Source of the DNA: Apostichopus japonicus
Lineage: Eukaryota; Echinodermata; Holothuroidea; Aspidochirotida; Stichopodidae
Direction: 5' to 3'
NCBI RefSeq assembly: GCF_037975245.1
Contig: NC_092580.1
Location: 27,123,501-27,187,500 of the forward strand
Length of the DNA: 64,000 nt
Under the pieces are notes generated by a model. It made no database searches. It was not told where the DNA came from and saw only the letters and a list, made by a program, of their open reading frames with translations. Shown piece after piece: positions 24,301 through 32,475 of the stretch (position 1 is the first letter of the stretch; every line of letters starts with the position of its first letter). The position numbers and the translations under genes were made by a program.

Positions 24301-27300
24301 GCACTTGCCATTTTGAAGAGCACATTGATTTTACACCCTCTTACCAAAAAACATATTTAGATTATGGTTTAAGAACATGCTGTGCTGTAGAAAGAACCCA
24401 TTGTTGAGAGTCATGGTTTGGGGTTTTACTTACATGCACTAGCACATAACTTGGTGTTGGGCAGCTATGCAGGCTTTTGAGGTTAGTTCAGAGGAATTAT
24501 GCTGGGTCGCATTTGCAATAATCACAGCTACTTCACAAGTCTTTAGGTGATGACCTTTGACCCCAACAGAATAGGATCAGAAGAGTTGCGACGAGTCACG
24601 CCACGTTACAGTCAAGTCTTTACGAGTAATTTGTCACGAGTCACTGTGTCATGTCTATGGGTGAAGACTTAGCAAACTTGACTTTTGATATGTAGTGATT
24701 CAGGTTATGTCTCAGTGCAACAATGGTTAGTAGTCCTTGGTATCTTTTGTGCTTGTGAGCCCAATGGAATAAAGCCAATTGGTTTTGTCTTAGAATAACC
24801 CCCATCTTTGAGAGTTCAATGGGAAATTTGAATTTTCTTCAAGATTCTGAAGTGTTCTATTCAGTATGATGTGAATATTTATGTGGTCTCTAGACTACAT
24901 TTGAGAGGATTTTAATACATCCTCTTATCACTCCGGCTCTCGTTTGTGTTTCCTTTATATTTCAGTTGGTCTTGTATGGATTATTTTGGACCTATTTTTA
25001 TATCTTTTGAAAGGGAATAAGAGTAAACACTACTGCTTTCGCACACCCAGCTGTAAGGAGACAAATTGTTTGAGGAGTGGGCGGAGTTTGGGGGGGGCAG
25101 GGGGAGGGCTAGCCACTCATCTTCAATCATTTAAAGCCTCCAATATATTGCACCATTCTGCAAGTGGAGGGGGGAACCAGGGCGGACTCAAAAATTAGAT
25201 TTTTCATTCCCTGACACCTGTCCCACGTTTCACCAGCCTAAACACTAGGTTGAAGGGGATCCTATTTACATTTTAACATATCAGATGAATATTTAATGTA
25301 AGAAAGAGAAAAAGGGAGCTGTCTGGTCTGTTGAAGTTGCTTAGAAAACTGAATTGTGCAAATAAAACATTAGAATTTCACCCTGCAAAGGATGGAAATT
25401 ATTCTTGTAACCTGTTTACTTTTTGCAGTTGGCATGGGTGTTTACAAGAAGTTGTGGATGGGAGAGCAATGGGACGTGTATCTATAGTCATATGCATTTT
25501 AGTTTTCAAAACGTTCCACATATTTGACGAGGTAAAGAAAAATCTTGATATTCTTGAAGTGGGTAGCAACGGTATTTACAGCGTAATAGACTGGCAGTAG
25601 TTTCAGTAGTGGAATGTGAGGTATATGGTTTTATTATGTTATTGAGTCTTTTTTTCTTACTTTCTTTCTTTCTTTGGGAGCATATTTAGTTGGATTGATT
25701 TTTTTTTTTCTGTGTTTGGATTTTTGATTTTAATAAAATTATGAGCATGTTAATATTAACATGGTTGCAATAATTGTACGTACAGGCCACCACATTGGTT
25801 TCTAAGACTTTTTAACACTTGCATTAATTGTTCTGTTTATAAGATGCTTGTGTGCATTGAGAAAGAGAAGGGGGGGCAAATGATATTTTTTAGTTGAAAA
25901 TGCAGTTTGCACTGTGCATGTGGAAGTTTTCTTAATCATGTGTGGCAACTGCTGGAAAGTCAACTCCTACTTTTAGTATGGTGATGCCACAACATAGAAA
26001 GTACATGTGCTTTGCAATACAAACAATTTACCTCCTTAATATTCATCAGTGGGTGGGGCTTAAAGAGAAATTGTCAAACACCGCTTGTAAACACGATATC
26101 TCGACAAACACAAGTTGAATCAATGTGATACTTGGGTAGGTACATGCCCCATGATGAGTAGATGTGCCCTATTATTCCTGGTTCTCATCTCATGTATATC
26201 AATAAATGGGTGGGACTTAATGTAAAAGTTGGTTCATACTGGTATGGTGATGTTGGTACTTGTTAATAATAATGGCGTCTCCAACTTTATGTCATTAATA
26301 TTCATCAAATTACAAGAAATGGCTTTCAAACACAAGACAAGAACCAAATGTTCCCTTGTTTTCATCCTTGGCATGTTAGGTTTGTCACACTACATTCATA
26401 CAACCAACCGTGTTGCTTTTTGTGTGTATATCATGAATATTAATCAGTGAACATAAAATTGTTTATCTGATATCTCTGAAATAGTATGTCTAATTAGCTT
26501 TATACATGACTTGGATGATACAACATAAGTATATAGATACATGTTTATGAGATCATACCAATTTTACCTCATTAAAATTCATGCATGCAATATTAACATG
26601 TGTGGCTCACCCAGACTATGAATATGTTTGGGCATCGGAACCACCAAATGTTTTCGTTTTCTGGTTTCATTTTTTTCCATTCAATTTGTCAAATTTCTTT
26701 TTGTTGTTGTTTGTACTGTGGTTGTGTGTCACAGTTTTCTAATTGAGCTTTACTAATACCATTGTCTTTTTCCCCCTCAGGTGAGTGAAACCATCAAGTC
26801 ATATTCAGTATTATCAATATTTTTGCTAATGTAACTCTTTGTTATTTCAAACAGCTCATCTTACAAATCGTTTAGGTGTTAGGTAAGAACGCTATCGTCA
26901 TTATAATAATAATCATCATCATCATCATCATCGTAAAAATTTGTATGAACCTTTCAGCACCATACCACCATAGGATTTACCTACCATTGTTATTATACCA
27001 CTGCCATTTTTTGCCTTGTACTCATCCAAAGCTTTTCTTGCTTCAAAGCATGAGAAAGCCTGAGACAGAAATTAAGATTTGAGTTTGTACCAAACTGTTG
27101 GTTAAAGAATTAAAAAATATCCCCGTCTGTTGAAATTTTTTTGTATGTTTTGATTGGCTGAGTGCATGTCGGCAGAAAAACACAAGAAAAAGTGTCCTTC
27201 TTCGTTTCCCTCCTGTTCTAACATGAAATGCGATTTTATATCAATGCATCTGCTGAAAGGTACCATTGAACAGGTAGTGCGCATTGAACACCGACACCAC

Positions 27301-30300
27301 CCACGTTATGATCTACTTTAACCATGGCATGGGGTTACTTTGGTTTTCCTTTTCATAGTATTTGTCGTAGTGATATCCATGTACAGTTAAGATCTTACGC
27401 AGTATGGTGCTGCCGTGGTGTTCAGAATAGAATTGTAATGGTGCTACTTGTAACGTGTAGTTTGTGTGTATCTAGACAGTGGTACCAATTTGTGGTGTTT
27501 CTTGAGGTAGTAGTCACCATGGGCTACCAGTCTCCACCCTCAAGTGCCTCTATGGTAGTATGCTAGATAGGTAATAAAACTAACAGTATGTAGTTAGACC
27601 ATCCTCACTGTGGTGCCACCATAGTTTTATATTAGGTAGTGAGCTCTTGAGCTATTAGTATCTAGTTGTGTTAATTCACACTAAAGTACCACTGTGGGGT
27701 TATCTTAGATAGGTAGTGTTCTAGAACTAACAGTATGTAGTTAGACCATCCTCACTGTGGTGCCACCATAGTTTTATATTAGGTAGTGTGTCCTTGAGCT
27801 ATTAGTATCTAGTTGTGTTTATTCACACTAAAGTACCACTGGGGTTATCTTAGATAGGGAGTGTTCTAGAACTAACAGTATGTAATTAGACCATCCTCAC
27901 TGTGGTGCCACCATAGTTTTATATTAGGTATTGTATCCTTGAGCTATTAGTATCTACTTGCGTTTATTCACACTAAAGTGCCACTGTGGGTTATCTTAGA
28001 TAGCTAGTGTTCTAGAACTAACAGTATGTAGTTAGACCATCCTCACTGTGGTGTCACCATAGTTTTATATTAGGTAGGGTATCCTGCAGCTATTAGTATC
28101 TACTTGTGTTTATTCACACTAAAGTACCACTGTGGGATAATCTTAGATAGGTTATGTTCTAGAACTAACAGTATGTTGTTAGTTTATCGTTACTCTGGTA
28201 CCGCTACAGTGCTAGTTTAAGTAGTTATGTGCCTGAGAAATCAGGTTAGTCGTGGTTGTTCATATTAAAGTGTCACTATGGTGTTACTTGAATAATAATG
28301 TTGTAGAACTAACAGTACATAGTCTGTCTGCACATTGGTGCCACTGTGGTGTTACTTTAGATAGTAGTGTCATAGTGTTGGCAGTGGAGCTGAGTCTATT
28401 CATGCTGTTAGATCAACATGGTGTTCTTTCTGCTATTGGTATTGTTCTATCAGAATGTAGTTGGAGCTCATGCAGACTTGGTGCCACCACTGTGTTACAT
28501 GAGATAGTACAGTAGTAATTTATTGAAGATTGAATCTATCCAAATTATGGTGCAATTGTGGTGTTCAGTTACCGTATAACTAATGACACTGCAGTTCGTA
28601 AATAGTCTCACTTTACAGTTACTTTGGTGGCACAGTTGTGTATTTTCAGATATCAACCGGATGGTGCCATTGTGCTGGTAAAACGTCTCTTTACAAAAAC
28701 ACAGAACATGTAAAATGCCAATGATTACTGTCAAACTATCACATGAATTTTAATCACTAATGCATGGTGTAGATTGATGGAAAATAAGTAATACACACTG
28801 CAATTATTTATTCAGATTGCAGAATGATGTTAAGATTTCATAACCAACAACAGAGAAAAAAAACATCTGCCATATTTTAATTAATTGGTTCACTCTTGGT
28901 GCAGCAATGGTGCAGCCCATGACATCTATAGGTCCAAGGGTTGACATAATCGTGTAACACTTTAATTCATTTCTTGAGCATTTTCTTATTTATATATAAT
29001 GGTATAATAATGTGGAAAATAACTCTCTTACTCTAAAAACACAAAAGGTAGAAGCTGGTTAGCGGAGCTATTATCAAAAGCTTATAAAGGGGGATAAAAT
29101 CAGTGTTTTTTAAGCTATTGCTTACTGTAAATGGGTGATAGGTGGCACATAACAGAACTGGTCTTCTTTCTTGTTTTGTTTTTTATTTTGTTACTCAAAT
29201 CACTTTATGTCACTCCACTGAGAAGTAATGTTATCGATTGGGAATGTTTTTATTATGTTATATACTGTTTTCAGTAAGGAATGCAAAATTATAAATGCTA
29301 TCTTGTAAGTTGTTCATTTATGAGATGGCAGGAGGATGGATTTATCTATGAAATATTAAATAAATAGTAATAAGTGTATACGCTGTAATGTTCTTAAACG
29401 TTGAACACACAATTTGTTTTGTTTTTTGGTATATGGCACCATATTTAATTTGACCCTTCTATTAGATGTGGTATATTTTCTGAACACATGGGTCATTGGA
29501 ATAGTTTAGTTTAAGAATTATTATTTTTGTTGGTGTTACACTTTCTTTTTGAAATTGGAAACTATTTATTGATACTTTTTCAAAAATATTTCCAGCCATT
29601 TTGGTAAAAAATTGTTGGTAAACATAAACAGTAGGTTTACTCACATGAAGGTGACATGATAAAACTTCAAAATTTCTCACATCTCCATGTCAGAGTTAAA
29701 AATCAAGTCCAACATTCTCTCTACCTAACATTTCTATGGGGGGGGGGGGGGAGGGGACCACATTTTGACCTCCAATCGACAATATTCTGGGCATACAGTT
29801 TCTTCCTTAGATCCAGCATGTGTTAATGATAATCATTCATCAGTACCTTCCATTGTTTATAAATCACATCCTCTCATCTCAAATCTAGATAATAATTTGT
29901 TTTCTTCCTCCCCTCTTGTAAATTGTTCCTTCCTAAAGGAATGCTCCTTGCATCTCCCCGTGTCTGACTCAGACCGTTTCATCTCAACATTTCAGAGGGA
30001 GCATTCAAGAAATTACGTTACCTCCCCCCCCCCCCCGGTTTTATTTTAGGGAGATGAAGAGGTGTGGCCAACTTGTTATGAATATTCAAAGTTTTGAATT
30101 AACTTGTCTTCTTGGCAGATGAATGCTTGAATGAATGTTTGTTTCTTGGTTTATGCATCTTTGTACGTCTGGCTAAAAAGGTTTTTTTAATTTATTTTTA
30201 TATTTTCCCTTTTCTTTTGGGGGTAGTGGGTTAGTTGGATTAGTGTTTAGAGTGTATCCAGTAGCAAATTAGTCTCCTCCCTATTTTATGGGTATTTCCA

Positions 30301-31005
30301 CACACAAAAAAAAATGGTTTCCTTTCATAAATCTTTCAGTATGTTGGTTGTATAATTAGTTTGTTCCAAAGAAAGCTTTAGGAAATGACTCGTTTCATTA
30401 CAAATGCCTTTTGTTTAAAGAATTAAGCACTCCACAGAAGTATTATTCCTTGTTGTCAACTACTACATTTTAGAAACTCCCAAAACTACCTTTCAGTTTT
30501 CACATTTTGTACAACAGGAGTGAAAGCTACTGTACCTCTATGCTGACTAAGAGATTTAATTTATGATCACACACAATCACTGGCAGTACAAAAGGGTTCA
30601 CTCTCCTGGCTCCCATCACGATATGCATGTTTCTGTAGACGAGTTAGAAAACAATTCCGTTTGTTGATTACCCAAAAAGGTTTGTAAGTGAACTTTTCGA
30701 TTCCCCTATTTAAGGATTACTTTCTTTGCTCTGCTGTTTGCAGCTCCAGTCCAGGCCCAACCTCCATCTCCTCAGGATTCAGTCAGGAGAACATTAATCG
30801 TCTGAACACTACCTTAGCCAATGCCCTGACACCTCCGGATATAGTCCAAGATCATCTTCTACCCAGACCCCTATCAACAAATTCTTCTTTACCGTCTTCA
30901 CCATCAAGACCAGCCCCACCGGTCAAACCCAAACCGATGAGACCGGTGCCCTCGGTTAGACGTCATGTACCATCTGGTGGTAATGGGAAGTCCCAGACAA
31001 TGTGA
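3172..31005 (+). CDS. SRGAP: srGAP (SLIT-ROBO Rho GTPase-activating protein), 3' 16 exons, 5'-partial
   Basis: Known family role: srGAPs bend membrane through an inverse F-BAR domain and switch off Rac/Cdc42/Rho at the cell cortex downstream of Robo. Sixteen GT-AG exons join in one open frame: 3172-3300, 3930-4151, 4305-4409, 8938-9132, 10069-10153, 12121-12142, 12386-12488, 14050-14110, 15558-15635, 15777-15911, 20263-20368, 21192-21398, 21942-22006, 22863-23037, 23838-23906, 30744-31005. They give 2019 nt (672 codons plus stop). In fragment numbering: F-BAR remainder and coiled coil 1-245, basic linker 246-275, RhoGAP about 276-470 with arginine finger R316, SH3 507-562, Pro/Ser-rich tail 563-672. 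Order and residues follow vertebrate srGAP1-3 as I recall them. About 190 N-terminal residues lie upstream. The tail is much shorter than in vertebrates. ARHGAP4 is a less likely alternative. Confidence 0.96.
3301..3929 (+). other. srGAP intron a-b
   Basis: AT-rich intron of 629 bp ending in a long T/C tract. Nothing further was recognised. Confidence 0.7.
3930..4151 (+). CDS. SRGAP: srGAP exon b: F-BAR core
   Basis: 74 codons, phase 0/0, preceded by a long T-rich tract and followed by GTGAGT. It begins CLDLGY, equivalent to the CCDLGF of vertebrate srGAPs. It continues through the helix containing FHSAELQVQKLH and ends near FQYQPHGGDE, matching the FEFQPHMGDE of the family. Confidence 0.93.
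4305..4409 (+). CDS. SRGAP: srGAP exon c: F-BAR extension / coiled coil
   Basis: 35 codons, phase 0/0. It encodes the helical stretch starting VSTVVGHH and ending RMETDE, where vertebrates have the extension around ELLMRYHQLQSRL. The exon itself begins GTGAGC directly after the acceptor AG, so a donor-like sequence abuts the 3' splice site. The real donor is GTAAGT. Confidence 0.88.
4487..4540 (+). repeat. Interspersed repeat module with internal hairpin, copy 1
   Basis: GCCTTTGAAGAAGATCCTGC, then CAGGATC, and TCAGGCCAACTTACTTTTAC, matching the minus-strand module at 40295-40350. It lies in an srGAP intron. Confidence 0.7.
6935..7345. repeat. Interspersed repeat family, copy 1
   Basis: It shares CTGGAGTAGATCACAG, GATGTCATCATGG and GAGG(G)ATGTGGTTTT, in order, with the copy at 11350-11905. 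Element type not identified. Confidence 0.75.
8938..9132 (+). CDS. SRGAP: srGAP exon d: coiled coil C-terminal to F-BAR
   Basis: 65 codons, phase 0/0, GTAAGT donor. It starts IKKSLDAVLSTM (vertebrate VRKTLDATMQTL) and ends ESEVYYLG (vertebrate TEMFYFT). A serine/basic patch, SSSLRRKQTS, lies in the middle. Confidence 0.93.
9133..10068 (+). other. srGAP intron d-e
   Basis: A 936 bp AT-rich intron with short G-rich patches near 9170 and 9430. An 86-codon open frame at 9576-9836 shows no similarity to known proteins and no splice context. Confidence 0.6.
10069..10153 (+). CDS. SRGAP: srGAP exon e: end of F-BAR extension
   Basis: 28 codons plus one base (phase 0 in, 1 out). KYKDYLQKANSQARIQSRLE aligns with the family's KFKEYVNGSNLITKLQAKHD. 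The donor is GTGAGT. Confidence 0.9.
10154..12120 (+). other. srGAP intron e-f
   Basis: A 1.97 kb AT-rich intron. Its second half (about 11350-11905) is a copy of the interspersed repeat also found at 6935-7345. Nothing coding was recognised. Confidence 0.6.
11350..11905. repeat. Interspersed repeat family, copy 2
   Basis: The longer copy, with the same ordered landmarks as 6935-7345, including CCCTGGAGTAGATCACAG and GTGATGTCATCATGG. Both copies lie in srGAP introns in the same orientation. Confidence 0.75.
12121..12142 (+). CDS. SRGAP: srGAP microexon f (22 nt)
   Basis: A 22-nt exon, phase 1 in and 2 out, after a strong T-rich acceptor and before GTAAGT. It contributes about DASQQRV in the linker between F-BAR and RhoGAP. 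It is supported by splice signals and because it bridges the phases of its neighbours. Skipping it would shift the frame, so it is probably constitutive. Confidence 0.75.
12386..12488 (+). CDS. SRGAP: srGAP exon g: basic linker into RhoGAP
   Basis: Phase 2 in, 0 out. The motif RKRPKSVFKTTLFGGDLEEY corresponds to the vertebrate segment around RRPRPLSVYSHKLFNGSMEAF, immediately before the RhoGAP fold. The donor is GTAAGT. Confidence 0.92.
12489..14049 (+). other. srGAP intron g-h
   Basis: It contains the ~46 bp tandem array at 12634-12915, G-rich tracts near 13195-13245, T-rich runs, and a CT-rich tract around 13970-13995. No exon was recognised. Confidence 0.6.
12634..12915. repeat. Degenerate tandem repeat, unit ~46 bp
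   Basis: About six diverged units contain TTGAGACGGTTAAACGTCT followed by TTGAACCCTCATTTTGTCTT. The arms GACGGTTAAACGTC are partly self-complementary. Confidence 0.8.
14050..14110 (+). CDS. SRGAP: srGAP exon h: RhoGAP helix A
   Basis: Phase 0 in, 1 out. ITGTDIPCVVESCIEFISLY is the first RhoGAP helix (vertebrate QAIPLVVESCIRYINLYG). It is followed by GTAAGA. Confidence 0.93.
14111..15557 (+). other. srGAP intron h-i
   Basis: A 1.45 kb AT-rich intron with a minus-strand tRNA-like remnant at about 15345-15415. Nothing else was recognised. Confidence 0.6.
15345..15415 (-). mobile_element. tRNA-like SINE remnant
   Basis: On the minus strand GGGATAGCTTGGTCAGTAGG resembles an A box and GGTTTGAATCCC a B box, with GCTGG near the 5' end and CCAGC at the 3' end pairing. 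The anticodon arm is too short for a functional tRNA. It lies antisense in an srGAP intron. Confidence 0.5.
15558..15635 (+). CDS. SRGAP: srGAP exon i: RhoGAP arginine-finger loop
   Basis: Phase 1/1. It encodes the motif GIDAEGIFRMPGAQTEV. The arginine of GIFRMPG (R316 of the fragment) is the catalytic arginine finger inserted into the GTPase active site, so the domain looks catalytically competent. The donor is GTACGA, slightly off consensus. Confidence 0.95.
15777..15911 (+). CDS. SRGAP: srGAP exon j: RhoGAP core
   Basis: Phase 1/1. It contains SVLKAYFRELPTPLF, the conserved RhoGAP block with the second invariant lysine/arginine pair that binds the GTPase. It lies just 3' of a CT microsatellite that serves as the polypyrimidine tract. 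The donor is GTAAGT. Confidence 0.95.
16793..17172. repeat. Direct duplication of ~190 bp
   Basis: Two adjacent copies (about 16793-16984 and 16985-17172) share GATTGCGGAGAGAGAAGAGT, the downstream CATTTCTGCAACACTGA and the end CTGTATTGAAATCAGTGTA, with small indels between them. This is an old local tandem duplication inside an srGAP intron. Confidence 0.85.
19040..20035. repeat. Minisatellite, ~37 bp monomer with a 107 bp higher-order unit
   Basis: About 26 monomers built on GTAGCAACATATCCATGTGA. Three monomer types alternate by their joins (TGACTAGCAAC, AACAGCTTGTAGC, AATGGCTTGTAGC). The TGACTAGCAAC join recurs at about 19477, 19584 and 19691, an exact 107-bp spacing, which shows a three-monomer higher-order repeat. 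Edges are more diverged than the centre. Confidence 0.95.
20263..20368 (+). CDS. SRGAP: srGAP exon k: RhoGAP core
   Basis: Phase 1 in, 2 out. LVEQLPTPVMVVMRYLFEFL matches the family block LVTLPRVVIVVMRYLFAFL. It follows a 4.35 kb intron filled with a minisatellite. The donor is GTAAGT. Confidence 0.95.
20369..21191 (+). other. srGAP intron k-l
   Basis: An 823 bp intron dominated by a C/T-rich low-complexity tract (about 20695-21190), including a run of 16 C at 20856-20871. The long serine/proline-rich open frames here are by-products of this composition. Confidence 0.75.
21192..21398 (+). CDS. SRGAP: srGAP exon l: RhoGAP C-terminal half
   Basis: Phase 2/2. SDENMMDTHNLSVCFGPTLL is the conserved RhoGAP block carrying the Asn that contacts the GTPase, followed by the last RhoGAP helices. 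The inferred donor, GTTAAT, is weak. It was chosen because it preserves phase into the next exon; reading through would add residues with no family match. Confidence 0.9.
21399..21941 (+). other. srGAP intron l-m
   Basis: A 543 bp intron. Its second half is almost entirely a tRNA-derived SINE (21556-21845), ending shortly before the T-rich acceptor tract. Confidence 0.7.
21556..21845 (+). mobile_element. tRNA-derived SINE, copy 1
   Basis: The head resembles a class II (Ser/Leu-type) tRNA: GCGACCGAGTGGATACAGG is a decayed A box and GGTTCCGGGTTTGATATCC a decayed B box. A tRNA-unrelated body follows with TTCCCATCTGAAATG and GAAAAGATTCCAAATTTGAG. The tail is an irregular ATT/ATG repeat. Copy 2 at 23119-23405 shares head, body and tail. 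Confidence 0.9.
21942..22006 (+). CDS. SRGAP: srGAP exon m: acidic linker before SH3
   Basis: Phase 2 in, 1 out. It encodes an acidic/serine linker (GSLDTIAESTCDGSEDNSS), comparable in position and character to the vertebrate acidic segment before SH3. The acceptor is strong and the donor is GTAATG. Confidence 0.85.
22007..22862 (+). other. srGAP intron m-n
   Basis: An 856 bp intron, mostly a 63-bp tandem array (about 22050-22605). It ends with a T/C-rich tract before the SH3 exon. Confidence 0.7.
22050..22605. repeat. Tandem repeat, 63 bp unit
   Basis: About four good units (22340-22605) plus diverged flanking remnants, each containing TAATCTGTCACTAGCC, then ATTGTGACCTCTAGTGGTAG. The 63-bp period equals 21 codons, so the minus strand shows a repetitive open frame (22225-22575) that is an artefact of the period rather than a gene. 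Confidence 0.9.
22863..23037 (+). CDS. SRGAP: srGAP exon n: SH3 domain
   Basis: Phase 1 in, 2 out; a whole SH3 domain in one exon. ELSFRKGQQM is the conserved srGAP SH3 core (ELSFKKGASL). Several ligand-groove positions differ from canonical SH3s: AIARDDY for the ALYDY motif, NNYWRG for the conserved first Trp, and GLVKCTHVNI lacking the usual Pro and Tyr. The fold looks intact but PxxP binding may be altered. Confidence 0.95.
23119..23405 (+). mobile_element. tRNA-derived SINE, copy 2
   Basis: The A box lies in GCGGCCGAGTGGATAAAGGC and the B box GGTTCGATACC matches the Pol III consensus exactly, so this is the better-preserved copy. The body is shared with copy 1 and the tail is (ATT)n. It lies in the srGAP intron after the SH3 exon, same strand as the gene. 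Confidence 0.92.
23838..23906 (+). CDS. SRGAP: srGAP exon o: post-SH3 linker
   Basis: Phase 2/2, 69 nt, encoding an acidic linker (EERGTNMTEVESLDPSSLYE). The family match is weak, but the phases, the acceptor (TTTGCCTAG) and the donor (GTGAGT) fit both neighbours. Confidence 0.8.
26765..26788 (+). promoter_or_regulatory. Candidate recursive splice site (zero-length exon)
   Basis: CTTTTTCCCCCTCAG is a strong 3' splice site, and it is followed at once by GTGAGT, a strong 5' splice site. This (Y)nCAG|GTRAGT arrangement is the form of ratchet points in long fly introns. It lies 2.9 kb into the longest srGAP intron, on the sense strand. Inference only; chance occurrence cannot be excluded. Confidence 0.45.
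27560..28330. repeat. Tandem satellite-like array, unit ~146 bp
   Basis: The landmark AACTAACAGTATGTAGTTAG recurs at about 27581, 27728, 27873, 28019, 28166 and (diverged) 28309, spacings of 143-147 bp. Each unit also holds CACTGTGGTGCCACCATAG. Decayed copies seem to extend from about 27370 to 28700. Confidence 0.9.
30744..31005 (+). CDS. SRGAP: srGAP terminal exon p: Pro/Ser tail and stop
   Basis: Phase 2 in, TGA stop at 31003-31005. It encodes a Ser/Pro-rich tail with a PAPPVKPKPMRP stretch and ends GKSQTM. Vertebrate srGAPs, as I recall, end KSCTM, which supports this being the true C-terminus. It follows the longest intron in the gene (6.8 kb). Confidence 0.9.
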
Positions 31006-31678
31006 GCATAAAATGGGTTGATTTTATGTATAGTCCGTTTACTCCTGAGGTGTATGACTGGTAGAGTAATTGACTGAAAATCGGACATACAAAGTCTCAC
31101 ACAGGGCAGGCAGTATTCGTTCCTTGAAAATCTCACAGTGTGTGGGTGAGCGAGTGTGGTGTATACTGATCTGGCATAAACTACGGATTGGTCAAATCCA
31201 CTCCCAGCCGCCAGTATCCTATGCTCCATGGCTGCAAAGATCCATGAGGGCATATAATAAGGAAAACATGTCATGAACCTAGACGGACGGACGCCATGCA
31301 GTCTTAGACTCTTCTCTCCTACAAGGATGGATTTAAAGATTCCAACGATCGGTTCAGCCAGTGAGTCTAACACAGCAGTTGTCGTGTTCGTCGTGGAAGA
31401 GGGAAGAGGGACGAGATCGTGATCTTGCTTTTGCCTGTTTCTTTAGCCGATTGAAAATAATGATCATGACCTATTGGTCATGTGACTACTTTCCCAAAAG
31501 TAATATCAAGTCTGAAGACAGAAATAGCGTTATCTATTTGAACAGGGCAGGCTACAGTCCTGGCATGAATTTTTTGCAAGAATTCAAAACTAAAACCTTC
31601 CTGTTGAAGGTGAAAACAGAAATTGTTGTACAGTTATGCTTTATTTGGAAACACACAATTCCTTTCTAAGTTAAACCT

Positions 31679-31684
31679 AATAAA
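31679..31684 (+). terminator. Polyadenylation signal AATAAA, proximal
   Basis: The hexamer lies about 670 bp past the srGAP stop. It would give a short 3' UTR. The downstream GT-rich element is less clear than at the distal site. Confidence 0.4.
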
Positions 31685-32446
31685 GGGGTTTTACAGCAGC
31701 TTGTGTCAAACCAATTTTTACGATTAAAAAAAAATTAAAAAAAGTTTCTTTAAATAAATACTATACCTTTATATATAATCCAGAGATTTTCGAATACACT
31801 TTTTAAGATTGCAATTAGTATTGTAAAGAAGTAATAAATTTAAGCTAAATTGTCAGCATGAGTTGCTTTTCTCATAATTTTTTTAATATTTTTCTTTCCA
31901 CATTCACATGAGCCTTTTTACTGTATGATGTAATTTTATTGATATGGTGTCATCTCAGAACATTATTACATATTTTTGAGAAAGTTTTGTTGTTGTGGTC
32001 ACCAGCTCTGTCTCTATGCAAACTTGGCTTGAATTGGCCAACCACCTGCTTCAATAATTAGTTCACTTCCTGATTATGAAAAATATCAGGATTTTATACT
32101 TTGCTTACATCTGTAGAACCCACCTTTCTTTAGCCTTTATGAAATTTGCCAAGTACCATTGCCTTCCATATTACAAGTGAGAGCTGTTCAAAGTTATATG
32201 TGTGTATTTCCCAGAGTTGCAAACTGGGGCTCTTGTCTGGTTAGATGAAAAGCTAGATGACTTGAACGCTTTTGGAGAAGTGACTCTCTCCTCACTCCTG
32301 AAAGGATAGCCCTCTAACGCCCTCCTCCAGGCTCATATCTCTTACGGTGGTTAGACCGTAAGAATGTCCACTCCACTATGCAATCAATCATTTACAACGT
32401 ACGTTATTGTATGCATTTGTGTACCTGCTCATTTCAATATATCAAG

Positions 32447-32452
32447 AATAAA
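32447..32452 (+). terminator. Polyadenylation signal AATAAA, distal
   Basis: The hexamer is followed 15-45 bp later by TGTGTATGTTTATGTTGTGA, a good GT-rich downstream element. It is the best candidate for the srGAP transcript end. Confidence 0.5.
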
Positions 32453-32475
32453 GCATTTTGATGTTAAACTGTGTA

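Larger units (their letters stand above)
23907..30743 (+). other. srGAP intron o-p, longest intron
   Basis: A 6.8 kb intron. Contents: a juxtaposed acceptor/donor at 26771-26786, an ATC microsatellite at about 26886-26935, a ~146 bp tandem array (about 27560-28330, with decayed copies to about 28700), a 14-G run at 29738-29751 and a 13-C run at 30024-30036. No conventional exon was recognised. Confidence 0.65.
31006..32475 (+). other. srGAP 3' untranslated region (inferred extent)
   Basis: No coding signal follows the TGA. Two AATAAA hexamers are candidates for the 3' end, at 31679-31684 and 32447-32452. The second is followed by a GT-rich stretch typical of a downstream element, so I infer a long UTR of about 1.4 kb with a possible shorter form. 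Confidence 0.5.

Noticed and set aside
29765-30049. Ser/Pro-rich plus-strand open frame in the last srGAP intron, considered as an alternative tail exon
   Set aside because: The best acceptor (after TTCTTCCTTAG) would give phase 1 for the open frame while exon o ends in phase 2, where the join would create an immediate stop. It is also bounded by G and C homopolymers.
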